From: Solen grandis
Lineage: Eukaryota > Mollusca > Bivalvia > Adapedonta > Solenidae
Length of the DNA stretch: 64,000 nucleotides
NCBI GenBank assembly: GCA_021229015.1
Contig: CM037780.1
Span: 62,429,323 to 62,493,322 of the forward strand
Reading direction: 5' to 3'
Every line of letters starts with the position of its first letter. The stretch's first letter is position 1. The position numbers were made by a program, and so were the translations under genes. Positions 45,801 through 60,038 of this stretch are shown one piece after another. A model generated the notes under the pieces. The model was not told the origin of the DNA and did no database searches. It saw only the letters and a list, made by a program, of their open reading frames with translations.

Positions 45801-48800
45801 ACATATCGCCGCAAGAAATTAAATATTGTGGTATTCTATTAGAGAACCTTAATTATTAAAATATTACTTAACGTTCATTACTGATGGTGGTATTTTCAAG
45901 AAAGGTGAATGAAAATCGGTGGTACTCTACGGAAAACAGCTTAGTAGCTTATTTCTTTTTTTTCTTCACGAACCATACATAATTATCCCGACCATCAACT
46001 CACGGATGTACAATAGGGATAACTTCATTTTGACGCAATGGCAAACGGATCAGATCTAGGCCAGATAATGCCTTTCAGGAGCAGTCTGATCAGGTTCTGT
46101 CCTGTTTGCTCATACAATATGGAATCTCTGATTCTACAGTCTGCACAGCAAAGAAATACATGGTAAAACTTTCATAATTGACACCATATTAAGTTCAGTT
46201 CTGTACATTAATATTCATCAAGTCATAGTTTTGTACATGCATATTCATGAGATAAAGAGTTATAAATATTTAACAAAATTCAATGTCAACGAAAGTTACT
46301 GTTGATGCATCAGTTCTTTGTTTTTCTGTAGGACCACCTGGTCCAGTAGGACCGTTGGGACCTCAGGGACCAAGAGGAAGAGACGGGCTAGATGGTAGCA
46401 AAGGGGAGATGGGAATAAGGGGCACGGATGGCTACCCGGGACTTCCAGGATTCAAGGGACAGAAGGGGGAGCACGGAGACCGGGGTAACCCCGGCAGCGG
46501 CCTTAATTGTCAATGTAAGTTTTGCAGGTAAAGTGGTGAAAAGTTTAAAGCAATGTATTTATTTTTATCTGGTTTACATACATGAGTAGCAATTTGATAT
46601 TTGCAATCAAGAACGTTCGGATCCATACTCAGTCTCTTTGCTTGTACATAACTATAAAATATATTTGTTGCAATAGATGTAAACGGTATTCTTAGTAAAT
46701 GCATACTACATGCATAGTTATAAAATAACTCAGGAAAACCCTTTCGATGATAACATTAAGACAAAGTATTCTAGCTTAAGTCGTCTTTCAACGGTTTAAA
46801 GTTAAAAGACATCGGTTGTGTAAATTTATTATTCGTTCATTCCGTTACTCGAAACATCGCGCGTGGGATTATTAGTAAGCATTTGCTCGTTATTGATTTT
46901 TCGAAAAGCCGCGCCACTATTCGCAGCCCCACTAGGTAATGGGGATCCCACGCATCCCACGGCTTACATATAATAGGAAGCCGTGGGTATCCGACGCTGT
47001 TTATTTATATATACAGTTTATATATTCATTTATTTATTTAGACAATTTATTTATACAGTTGTTTATTTAAACAGTTTATTCGTTTATACAGTTAATCCCG
47101 GTGTGTTCGGTTAATACAAGAGTCGTTATTATTATATATAATAAGATTTACCTATACCATGTGTTTTACATATGCGGCATTAGGATTCTCCTGTAAAATG
47201 AGTGTGGTTAATTAAACCATATGCATGTAAAATTCGAAATAAGTCTTTAATTAGTTGATCAAATGTTGGTGACTGTTTCTGTTATATATGCGTGCGTTAT
47301 TGCCTTAATCGAGATAATCTCACTATGCTAAATTGTGGTTTCTCTAACTGTGCTAAATTGTATTCTCTATTACTATAGTAGTTTGTTTTCTCTCTTACTT
47401 TCACTTAATATCCCAAATTGTGTTTTCTGCTACAATTATGTTTTCTCTCGCTTTGCCAAATTATGTTTTGTCTCACAGTATTCTAACTTGTGTTTTTTCT
47501 TTTACTATTTTATTGTTTTCTAAAATGTCAAAATTGGCATTATAATTGAATTCGTTGAGTTAATAAGAAATTCAATGATGAAATACTGTATAAAATCAAA
47601 AGTATAATTGGGAAAAAAATGAGTATAGTGAGAGAACATGTTTTTATAGGTGAAAAGGGTGAAAAAGGACAGAGAGGTCAACGAGGACTGCTTGGATTTT
47701 CTGGATATAATGGAACAAAAGGTATGCACTGTAACATATATGTCTGTCTGTCTTTGTGTATATGTCTTTCTAGATATGTCTTTTCTTTTTCTTTTGTCTT
47801 AAATAGTTTCAAGGCGGTTTGAAAACTGTATAAAACTATCTTTCTTTTTCCCTTCCTCTCGAGACAAAGAACCAAAAATTGATAACGTGACAGTTATGAC
47901 ACATAAAATGTTATAAAAGCGCTGACGGTTATAACCTAATAGATTGTCAATTTACAAAGATTTAAAAAAAAAAAACCTATCTGAATCTACATACATGGGG
48001 TCCGCGCACAGAGCCGGGCAGGCAGCCGGACCCTAATTAAACAAGATATCAGTCAGTCAGTCAATCTATACATGCGTTAAACGGAAGGGTGTCATGTCGT
48101 TAAAATTGCTAAGTGAATATGATAATACTTAAAACGTGACTTAATCAAGTGTATATATCAAGAACAGGCAAAACCTCCGTTTAATTATTTTAACATGCGA
48201 GTGTATTCTGTGTGAACTCTTTAATTTGTATTAACGACTGCTCTCCATCGTCTCCTGATTCTGGCGATGTAAAGAGCCAACAAAACAATACAAATTATAT
48301 ACCGAATGTATAATATAATAGACAAATAATTGGTTAAGTTTTAATATTTTTCACGAGCTTTAAGTTTTTGGTTGAACCGCTACGTCCAGCTTGGCGGCTG
48401 AAAATAATCATAAAAAGGAAAAAAAGTATGGTATACATTTTTTATTATAAAATGTGCCAATTATTTACCATAACAGTGCTAAACCATTCTATGTTATTTT
48501 ACAGCAAAAGGTCTGAGAGGAATAGAATTATTTGTAATATCTTTCCTAATTAGCTCGTCATAGCACAAGTTGCTTAGCTATATGGATTACCCTACGTCCA
48601 TCGTCGTCCGTCATGTGTCGTGCTTTGTCAAAAATTTGCTTTAAAAGAACTTGGCATGAATGATTCTTTGGTGACTTTTCACAGAGGTTTTTGAAATTAA
48701 CCTGATCCATACTTGTCATGGCAACCAACAAAATTTTAGAGTTATTTAGATGCCCTTTATATATTTTTAAATTTAAATTCGCCTGTTTAATCAATATTCA

Positions 48801-51800
48801 GAATTTGATTTTAATGGGCTCGTAACTATATTTACTAAAATAAAATCAACCCCTTGTAAAATAAGGCCCCTAGGGGTCAGCTATATTCTTTATATACTCT
48901 ATATAGAAAATCATTTTAAAATTCTTCATCTGTCGAACCAATGGTCAGAATTTAATTCAATTTGCAAAAATATTCACCTTAAAGTTTTTTACCATAAGTT
49001 CTAAAAATATGTTGAACCCTTGAAAAATTGAGGCTCCGAGCGGTTTTCCATATAGAAAAAATATTCTTTTATTAAACCAATTGTCAGAATTTCATTTAAT
49101 TGAGCTGAAATGGTCCCCATATAGTACTCTTACCATAACTGCTACTGAAAAATGAGGTCCCTTGGTGTCGGCTAGTTTCCTTTTGGACTCTATGTAGAAA
49201 CTTATATGAAACCAATGGCCAGAATTAATATCATTAGACACATACAGTCACCCCATGACATTCCACTATAACTGCTATATTTAAGTTGATCACATACAAA
49301 CTTAAGCATTCATGGGGTCGCCTAGCTTACTTATATAATCTGTAAAGAATTTTTAGAATTCTTTGTGTCTGAAGCGTGTAAAAATTATTAACTTTTAGCT
49401 CAGCGTTTTGAATTTGATAAAAAGGCGTAAGGAAAAATGTGACTTTTTTCCATTAACACGACCGATCCTAAGGTTTTGTATCGAACTAACTCTTTTTCAT
49501 AGAATTCGGATGATTATGATTGCAAAACGCTCTTTTTCGTCACATCCTTTAAAAGAGAATAAGGTAAAAAGGAAGAAAAAGTTAGGCCGAACTCCGATCC
49601 TATGTTTTTCGGAGATGCTAGTAGAAACAAACAACATACCGGAATATTTTCGCCTAAGTAAGTGAAGCAAGTACTTAAAATCAAACGTCATTTGATCTTG
49701 GTACATGACATTGATTTAAGATACACATTATAGAGACAAAATTAAACACTTTCTTTCTTTTTTTAAATATGATCCGAGTGATACGGAAATAATGTTCAGA
49801 ATGAAAATAGAATGAACCCACAACTCTCAGTACCAGAGCAGTTGATAGTAAGTTTAGCCTACTTATGGATGCTCTTCAATTAGAAGATAATGAATTAGTA
49901 TTCCAGAACCTTAATTCTTACATCGCAGGGGAAACTATTGACATCACCAAATATTTCTGATTTAAAGTAATTTTTCGCCTCACCGCGTGGGTTCGAATCC
50001 CGGCAGCGTCATTCAGATTTCCAGCTGGCTTGCGGTAGGTCGGTGGTGCTACCCGAATGCCTCCGTGCATTCGGGGTTTTCCTCCACCTGTAATTAGCTG
50101 GACGTCGCTATGACTGAAATACTGTCGAAGCGACGGTTAACAAGTCATTTATTTCCAAAAACTCCTTTCAGTTATTTTTATTTTTATTTTAGCATAAAAT
50201 GCTTTTTTTAGAAGAAAACCTAATATTTGAATTTAAGGCATTCGTCCACATTAAAGCGAATGTTAGAAATTTGGAAATCCCTATAGTTTTCCCTCCTGCA
50301 GAAAAACAGTTTTTCCCGCCAATTTATGTACAACGTGAAAAACCAAGAGTGTTTTAGTTAATGCCGATAAACAATGCCGGAGTACCGAACAAATTGAATT
50401 GCATAATGATGATTGATAAAGTAAAAATGTTAGACCACGTTTGTAGTTTTATAACTTATGTCCCCGAGCGGGACTCGATGGCTCTGAAGTGTCTAAGGAA
50501 TTCTCTCGAATAATCGTCTTCGCTTAAAGCGATGACTTTGCATTGATCTTGGAATTTGCTATTAATTATTCTTGCCAGGCAAGGAAGTTTAAAACAAATG
50601 CAGTATTGTCAGATTTAATACTAGTACATTTAACATAAACGTGCTTATAAATAAGTTAACAACTATGTATCCTAGATATGAACATAGAATATAGAACACG
50701 CAGATTCGTCATCCTTTGGGATGACCGTAGTTTGAGATTTTATGAGTGTCATGACGAAGTGTTTTATTTCGACTATTTCGACACGTTCCGTTACACTCGG
50801 CGATTATCTGTAAGCTAAAAAGAAGGCACTTTTTTAACTTTACAACACTTGTTGACAATGTCAAAATTTTATGTTTATCAAATGAAGACATTAAAGTTTC
50901 AGTGCTGAAAAATCATGACTTTAGGATTAAAATGTCTATCTAGTGTTAATTTATTCTATATATACTTGCCGACCCATCGATGTCTTGTCTGTTATTTTCT
51001 GGCTACAATTGTAAAACAAATGTGACACTTTGCTCACTTACAAACAACATTTTGCTGTTTTTGGGGGAACGTTGAGACAGCACTATTTAAAGAATAATGT
51101 AGTTCATGATAAACACAATTGTTTTTCAGTTCTCAAACCATTACCAGCTGCAGCCCCTGTAGATTTAAAAGTTAAATAAAGGTAGCTGTAGTACACTGTA
51201 AAGGCTATAAATGTTTTAGACTGAAAGTAGACTTTAAGAACCAGAATCGAATTCCACCAACAATTCTTAACGCTAAGTAAAACTAAAATATTTAAGGGTG
51301 TATTTCATAACTCTCTTTCTCTAATAAACATCTCCAAATGTTTTACTTCTTATCAATTATTTTTAGTTATTTAGATAATAATTCATTTCAACTTAGTCGT
51401 GTACTTGAATTTTTCTTAAATTAGTAATGGTAGAATGTGTGTCTACCTTGTTTAAGAATTTAAGTATTACTTAGCACTCAGTATTGTTGGTGGTATTCGA
51501 ACCTGAACTGAAACAAGTGAATTTAAATTTTTGCGAATCATTTTTAACATACTTTTATAATTTTGAATTAGTTCATATTGAAATCTGTCCGTTAAAAGGA
51601 AAAACTAAATAGAATTGGATTAAACTAAATAAAATAAAGCTGCAAATGCATACCCGTGCATTTACAAGTTCCTCTTACAGATTTGTTTGACATGCACTGA
51701 ACAGAGGTTGTAGGTGATGCATGTTTTATCACAATATAACCTGAATATGCATAAAGTACAATCGTGCATTATTTTAATAATAGTTCTGGTTGTTGTAATA

Positions 51801-54800
51801 ATAGCAGATTATAAGGCGTTTAATTAGCATTGGTAATAGAAACATAAAGTAACGGAATCGACATATCTCCTAAATGAGGCAATGCTATGTGGAATTGACG
51901 CTCTTAAATCCGGAATTCCAAATTCACTATTTATATATCAGCCAATCAGTTAACGCGTTTCATATTGAGTTTTGTGTGCCGTGTTTACAGGCACGATGTT
52001 TACATGATCTCGATCGTCATCAGAATCAGACTATAGAACTACGCTAAAAATAGAAACTGAAAACACTTGCAAGGAAAAGAAAGCTTCGATCTGATTGGCT
52101 GGCAAAAGTTATCGAGAATTAGAACGTCAATGAAACGTCTTTAGATCCTCATAGCATAGCGTCATTGAGGAGGTGTACTTTAGTAAGATTGCTTAATCGA
52201 TTGTAACAGTCTCACGATGAAACAGAAATGATAGAAGTAGAAGTCTATCTGCAGCAGATGAGTCATAGCAGTAGTAGTAGCATCAGGGTGAAACTGATCT
52301 TAAGATTTATAAAGAGTAAATTACTTCTGGGAGATTCTTTTTCCTAAAGTGTATCCGCATATGTTCCCCGAGGTTTCGGATCACACTTGAATGATCGGAA
52401 ACAAGTTGCATGATTGACAACCTCTAGTTAAATCTAGTTTAAAGTGAACGTAGCACATGCAAGGATTCTTAACAAGTTTAAAATAAGATTTTCAAAAACT
52501 GTTTTGTGCTTCTCTTCACTTCGTTTTATACTTAACACTGTTAGATCGACGTATTACACTCTGATGAATCTATAGCTGGATTTCCCCGGCACGCAAGTCG
52601 TCATGACAACACTGTGCCTTTTCTGTGCTCAAAACTTAACTTATTTTTTATCTTGATTCATAATAAAAGTTATTGAGATAAACGTTTATTTTTTTCACTT
52701 CTGCAAAAGTTATTGTAAAGTAAGTATGACAGTTTCCTTCCAATAAAGTCGAGCTGTTAAGATTGTTTTTCAAAGCGACAGTGTTTTTTAATCAATTAAT
52801 TAAATTATAATAATAATTAGTTATTTGTCGTTATAAATAGCATCCGAAGCAGTCACTGGCCCCTTTATATTTATTGAAGATTTTTCAAACCAAAATACAT
52901 ACGTTTATAAAATCACTCGAAACCCCTAGGGTATTTCCGCTTCAAGACAATGTCTTCATCACTGAGTAGTTATTAGACGATAGACGAATAGATACGGACG
53001 GGAGGGTGTCGGTGTGGGTGTTGAAATTAGTGTTTGAGCTTTAACTTTATTTCAAATCAGTTTTGTTGACATGGAAACTAACTGACAACGTCCTGTTTCA
53101 GGAGAGAAAGGCGAAAAAGGTGCCGAAGGTAAGGATAAGCTTTGATGAAAATCTTGGAATATATGAAGAAAAAAAAAACTAAATGTATTTTCAATTTTTA
53201 TACAAGGCATGTAGATGCATTATGACGCATTGGCAATCAGGAGCTGTCTGATAGGGTCTGCTCTCTTTATTTCTAATATTTCTAATATTTGAAGATAAAA
53301 AAAATCAACTATTTCATATCTGTAATATGAAACTCATCATGCCTTGAATTTGTACATGAATATTCACGGGGTAAATTGTTCAGCTTCTTTATTGGAGTGG
53401 ATTTCTTCATACCCCATTAACTATATATAACCCATTTCAAGTAAACAGAAAAGCTTTACCCCATGAATATTCATGTACAAATATATCATATTAGCGTACA
53501 TCAATATTCCTGTTATTTACTCGAAATATTTTACTTTTTTTACAACTGTGTGTTTTTCATGTTTGTTGTTATTTGCCATTTGGCAATCATGTTGAATGAG
53601 TTGGCTGTGACGTCATAAAAATATAATGAGTGAACTGTAACCCAAAATTTGACTGTGTCCCGAATGTTCGTGTTAAAAGAAAGTCATTTAACTATGAAAG
53701 AAAAAAAGAGAGTTGCACATTCTCCATATACCATATGGGGACAACACTAGACATTGAATATGCGTATAACGTTTATTTTATAGACATTTTTTTTCTCACA
53801 TAGCACAGACAGGCGACCAGTGCATGCTTTATGGTGCATATTTATTTTGCCAGGTCTGACAGTTCGAGGGGCCCCAGGCCCATTGGGTCCGAGAGGTGTG
53901 AGAGGACCAAAAGGAGACAAAGGGGATTGCGATCGTAAGTGGATCTCCTTAGAATAAACCATGTTTAATTTCACCCTTTTGTCCATTTTAATCAAGGTGT
54001 AAACTTTTGTTCCATAATCTGATTTACACAGTGTGTGTTTCTTCCAACATATTCAGCGCCGGCGTCCATATTTTGCCCGAAACTTAATTTAAATGTTTCA
54101 TTATTCATATTTGAAAATATAATAGAAAATTAGCACGTTATTCCACAAAAATTACACTCCACACAGTAAAAGGAAACATAAATCAAAGTCTCCCTTTTTG
54201 ATCCCAGATTTCAAACAATATTTTATTGTTGACCTAATTTCGTTACTAACATGGGCTTTTAACATACATTTTTTCAACAGATATTGCCTCGAATGTTTGA
54301 ATTTTATTGTTTTAAACAGGTCTCACGCAGTTGGGCTCATCACCCTTCTAGTAAAATGTGTTTAGCTTTATCCATTATACATCTAGTATGTTCACTAATT
54401 TCACTTCCCATTTTACTTGCAGTATATATGTTAACGCCTTCCACATCCATCGTAAAAAAAAAGGTTTTGGGAAACTTATTTTCGCGTGTTTAAGTAGACA
54501 GTGTAGGAGTGCAACATGACATCTCTATTCCGTCTTTCTTGTGCAGTGTTTAGCCCTGAAGTTTAGAATTTGTTTGAAAGTCTAAAATAGTTTTGCAAAG
54601 ATATATTATCTTAATATGACGACATATGGACATCCGCGAAATATGGAAATATTGCATGCACAACTAAATCGTAAATGCACAATTTGCATAATAGTGTCAC
54701 GCATCATGTTTGCTTCTAATTCTATTCCTGAGACTTTGCTGCTGACAATTGAATTAAGATGTCGAAAAAAAGTCTGAATGCTTAATATCTGTCAGCGATA

Positions 54801-57800
54801 TGAAATCAATTAATTAGCACAAGGTTGAGGATAACATAATAATCGAGATCAGAGTTCCGATGTATGAATGCATGACACAAACATGTTACATACAATCTGT
54901 CATTGTCACCATTAATTTCGTTTATACGTAATTATAAACATATGAATGTACATATACACATGCGCGCTTGTACTGCATAAAGCATATTAACAACAAGTAA
55001 GCATCATTCTCGTCATCCTTCTAGAAATTTTCATCATCCTCATCACTATCATCATCTTTACATATAATACTATAAACACAGGATCATCATCATCATCATC
55101 TTTTCTTCGTCATCTCTCTCTCTCTCTTTTTCTTCTTCTTCTTATCTCAAACCCTGGCTGTAATAAACATCATTTCAGAAAACCATATAAATACCTAAAG
55201 CATATAATGAATATATGTAAACTCAAATCGAGGTGTTTCGAAAATCTTGGGCCGATCTTAAATCGTGAGGCAAAATGATGACGTCATTTCCAGATCGTGG
55301 GCCGATTTCGGAATGGGTACGCATACAAACGATGGGTTAGAGTTATTGATGATGTGGATGGAAAAAAAATGATAACGGCATTCTTAAACAGCTAATGCAA
55401 GTCGGTTGAAGCGGGATTTTAGGGTCGGCAGCTCCCGATATAAAACAATAAACAAATAAATTCAAGATAAAAAATACTGTAGGATAAGTGCGCAATGGTA
55501 TTTTCATTTAAAATAAATCTATTTGTTTGTGTCTTTGAACATCGAATTATTTATTCTTTTAAGAACAAGTTTGGCGCCAACGTCTGCAAGTGTGTCCATT
55601 TTTCTTTTTAATAACAACGTATGGTCCATTTACGCAAAACGTCATCTGTTTTACGGTTTCGACGCCGTATCAATTCACTCCAGTATTTTATTATTATATT
55701 TTAGTTCGACTCTGCTTTAAGTTATTTTTTATGAATTTACTTTCATAGTTTTCATATTCGTCCTTTTATTCTTTTGTTTTTATTTTTTAATTTTCTGCCA
55801 ACTCAGTATATTTTTTTTCACGTCTAATGCGCTATTTGTGGATTAGAAATCGGCTCACAATTTGGGAGAAATCTGACCCTCAATCTGAGTCTTGCACATA
55901 TATATAAATACACATTTCAGTTGATTACTTCTTCTATTTCTTCCTCTTATTATGGCCATACTCTTAGACCTTGTGGTCAAGGATAACCCACGAATGTGGT
56001 CTGTTTTTTAATTTCATTTTATTTATTTTTCATCTAGGTCCCAACTAGGGGTTTGACATAAATGGACGATAGATTACGCAAAGCAGACACTCTACCACTG
56101 ATATATTGCGCCGATTTAAGTTAAAGTAGAATAAAATATCATCAACAGTCATCATCATCTTCCTATACCAGTCTACACATATACTTAAGTAATTACCACA
56201 ATTCATACTAAAGCAGCTGCAACAACAGAAATAGTAGTAGTGGTTGTTATTTTGATGACAGTGGTTGAAGTTGCAGAATTTATAGTTGTTGTTGTTTTTG
56301 TTGTTGTATTTGAGTTTACCGTCGCTGCGATAGTATTTCAATCATATAGCGACGTCCAGTTAATTACAGGTGGAGGAAGACCCCGAGTGCACAGAGTTAC
56401 CCGGGTAGAACCACCGACCAGCTGGAAGGCTTCCTCACATGAAATATCCGAAGTCCCTACCGGGATTCGAACCCACAGCGGTGAGGGGCTGAGAGATTTG
56501 TAGTCCACGACTGTAACCGCTCGGCCACGGCGGCCCCAGAATATATAGTAGTAGACACGTATATAGACAATGAGACGTAAATCCCCCCCACCCCCCCAAC
56601 CCCCTCCCCGGTTTCCTTATCCTCGTGTTGATGTGAAAAATAAAAACACAAAAAACACACATTGTTCAGTGGATTAATAAAACATACAGATGGGGTTTTG
56701 AACCAGTCACTGATTGGTCCGTTTAAATCAGCGAATTATACTGAATATTGTCGAGCCCCATGTGAAATGGTCTTCATTAAACAGGTTGACTGCTCGCTGT
56801 GTCGGGTCCCAGCATTATTAAACGTTGGCGCACCGGTTATTTTCCAAGACTTTTGAAACTGTCGGCATTGCGCAGTATTATCTTAAAACAAGAACGTAGA
56901 CCAGAAATGTGATTAAATTTCTGTAATCTAATATTACGTTCTGCAAGACAAATCTGTAGTTGATAGTCCCTCGGGTTGCTACTGGGTGATACGCATAGTT
57001 GCAATTGAATTTTGAACTGTCATTGAAAGAAGCCATGCTGGAAATAAAAGTTTTTTCCCCCATGAAGGAACTACTAAATAAGATTTTTGCCTATATTCAA
57101 ATGGGACAAAGATTATTTACAGGCTTGTAAATGCTCAATATAATGAAGATGATCGATAATATAATTCCGTCTGATGCTTCTTTATATCTTCCGTTATTAT
57201 TCAGATACTTGGTAATAAAGTAGAAGTGTGTAGATAGAAATAATAAATAGTCCTTCTTGATTATGTTGATTGTATTTTCAATAAAAAAAAAAACCTTTTT
57301 ATGCCCCCCTTCGAAGAAGAGGGGATATATTGCTTTGCTCATGTCGGTCGGTCGGTCCGTAGGTCGGTCCGTCGGTCCGTCGGTAGACCAGACCTTGTCC
57401 GAGTGATAACTTAAGTTCTATTTGACCTTTAAGTCTCAAACTTCTTGTGGTTGTTGCTCACGATTAGTAGATGACCCCTATCGATTTTAGTGTCATTACC
57501 TTAAAGGTCAAGGTAACAAGGTCACATGTTGTGTATGTATAATACCAGACCTTGTCCGAGCGATAACTTGAAGTTCTATTTGACCTTAAAGTCTCAAACT
57601 TCATGTGGTTGTTGCTTATGATAAGTAGATGACCCCTATCAATTTTGGTGTCAATACCTCAAAGGTCAAGGTCACGTCACAAGGTTGCATTTGTATATAT
57701 GTTTGATGACTTGGCCACTATATGGAAATTATGCAAAAGACTTTTTATTACTTAGATCAAGATAACATAATTTATGTTGTAATGTTGTTTTGTTTTAAAG

Positions 57801-59985
57801 TTTGAGATATTTGAAGGATGATGTATCATTTTCTTTCATTATTGTGGGTGTTTGTGCTTATGGCTAGCAAGACTGATTTGTTAATTTTTATAATAAACCT
57901 AGAGCACTAAGTCTTAATGTTTTGTTTGTTTATAATTGAAATGTTATTTCAATTAAACCTTTGTGACTTGTGTAAATATTTCTCCAGCTCATTTATTTCA
58001 GTAAATGTTTAGTTCCACATTTTAGCACATTATATTTTCACTGAAATTTTTGAAGTTTGAGAATTTTTTGTGACAAGCCAACATTATGAAGGCAAACTCC
58101 TTGCATGTAATATAGCTATATACATATTATGGCATATGAGGGGGGCATATATGTTTCACAAACATTTCTTTTTTTTTTCTTTTTTTTTTTGCAAATGAGA
58201 CTTATCTTCATTAGTGTCCGTATGTGCGCGAGAGTATGTCGCATAAATTGAAATTCCCTCGAGCAACTAAACATGGTTAGGTTTTCACCGAAGATAAAAC
58301 ACACGACGAAACAATACTCGTCTGAAAGATATAAATATTCAATTGGCAAATACCGAATAAAAGTATCAAATCGTAAACAAAATTACATCACTGAATTGCA
58401 AGCAGATGAAACAATATATTAGGGAAAATGTAAAATTATTTTAAATTATCCAAATGTTTTCAGACGTAAACGAATTCTCTGGGAATAAAAAAAGATCAAA
58501 GTGATGCTTTCCGAAAAGATACCACGGTCATAATGTAGTTGTTTGTGTACTGAAATAGTTTGATATTTCAAATAGTGGGAGTTATTATAAATGTACGTGA
58601 ACGTTAAATATCAAATTTATCAGTCAGCATTTTTCAGTCTCAAAATCTGTGTGGTTCAATCCATAATGGAGGCACTGAATATGTTACATACTCTCTCTCT
58701 CTCTCTTTCAGACAAGCAACCATTCATAAAATTATTTTATTTTGAGCGATATACTCCCACATGTTATTTTCTATTATATTGGAATATTTGTCTTATATGA
58801 TTCTTTAATTATGTTTAGTAATAATTAAACACTCGAATATTGTTTATACTTGTGTTTTGTTGTTGTTTGTTCTGTTGTTGTTTTATCGAGAGTCGGAATG
58901 GGTAGGTTGTTGTTGTTTAACCAAAGACGTCTTGTGGTGTTGGTAATGCTTGAAAATGGTTTATATTTATTTATATTATGTTAATTGGGAAACAAGGTCT
59001 TACAAGGTAAACCAATCCCTTCCGACAGTTCCTGGGCTGGACCAGTAGTGTAAACATCCTTTTCTCTAATCAGTCCAATTATGTTTATGACGGAACCATT
59101 CCTATTCAAGCATTTCTCGTGTCTTTATTCATCTTTATCAACATGATTTAGCCCTTTACTTCATATAAATATATTTTGACGCATTACCGGCAAACTGGAA
59201 CACAGAGCATTCCCAGATCAGACCGCCCATTCACCTTATTACGGTCCTACGCGCCAAAAACAAGTTGTTTCATATACCATTTAAAGTTTCAGTCAAACAA
59301 TGTTGTACATTATTATCCATGCGGAAAAGTGTTAAAATACTGTCTAATGCATTCTTCCCCAGAACCGTCACAAAAGCCAAGCTGTTGTGTATCTCTTCTG
59401 TATAATTGTTTACAGTTAACACAAATAAAGTGTTATGCATATTTAATGTCTTTGTTAATTCTGTCATGACAGTATGGGATGCACGGAAACACGACTTTCG
59501 CCTCGTGAATATTGATCCTAAAGGTAGGTTCTCCTTTAATACTCTCTAGACCTTTCATTTTGAATCATTTGAAGTATTGAAAGATGTGTCATTTGCGACA
59601 GTGATGCATTACTCGTAAGTGAAACAAGAAGATATCGCACAAGAGTTATTAGACATTTGTTTGAACTTTTGAGCCATAAGTTACAGTCTGTAAATCAATT
59701 GTTACTCTCGGGTTTGATTTGATCCATTGTAAGCTGCCACCAGTCCTTTTAATACAGTAACCTTTTATCTCCAATAAAATGCTACTTTTAGAACTGTCCT
59801 AGACTTGATTGTTATACAGTTCAACCTGTACAAGCGATCACCTGTATTAAGCAGTCAACCTGCATATAACGGCCAGTTTTAATATCACCAAATAAGTATT
59901 TTATTATATAGTTTACCTCCATTTAGCGATCACCTCTGTTTAGCGGTCATTTTTTATTCCATTGATTGACCGCTTTAACAGGTTT

Positions 59986-60038
<53 letters not shown>

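Larger units (their letters stand above)
41973..46331. other. Intron of the collagen-like gene
   Basis: 4.4 kb, AT-rich. It holds an (AAAG)n/(GATA)n microsatellite (42846-42885), a family-2 SINE on the minus strand (43150-43435), a tRNA-like head in reverse near 43985-44018, and a small dispersed repeat near 46060-46140. No further exon recognised. Confidence 0.6.
47722..53101. other. Intron of the collagen-like gene
   Basis: 5.4 kb. It contains a degraded tandem-repeat element (48552-49360) and a family-1 SINE (49978-50141). The rest is AT-rich and featureless. Confidence 0.6.
53935..59472. other. Intron of the collagen-like gene
   Basis: 5.5 kb with an (ATC)n/(TC)n/(TTC)n tract (55020-55145), a family-1 SINE (56325-56536, minus), a C-run (56583-56608) and a tandem-repeat element (57301-58165). 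A TC-rich acceptor-like site at about 58698-58711 lacks a matching donor. Confidence 0.55.

Noticed and set aside
58698..58800. Extra collagen-gene exon after the (TC)n-CAG acceptor
   Set aside because: It has no donor in phase, no Gly-X-Y, and the frame is AT-rich without a domain.
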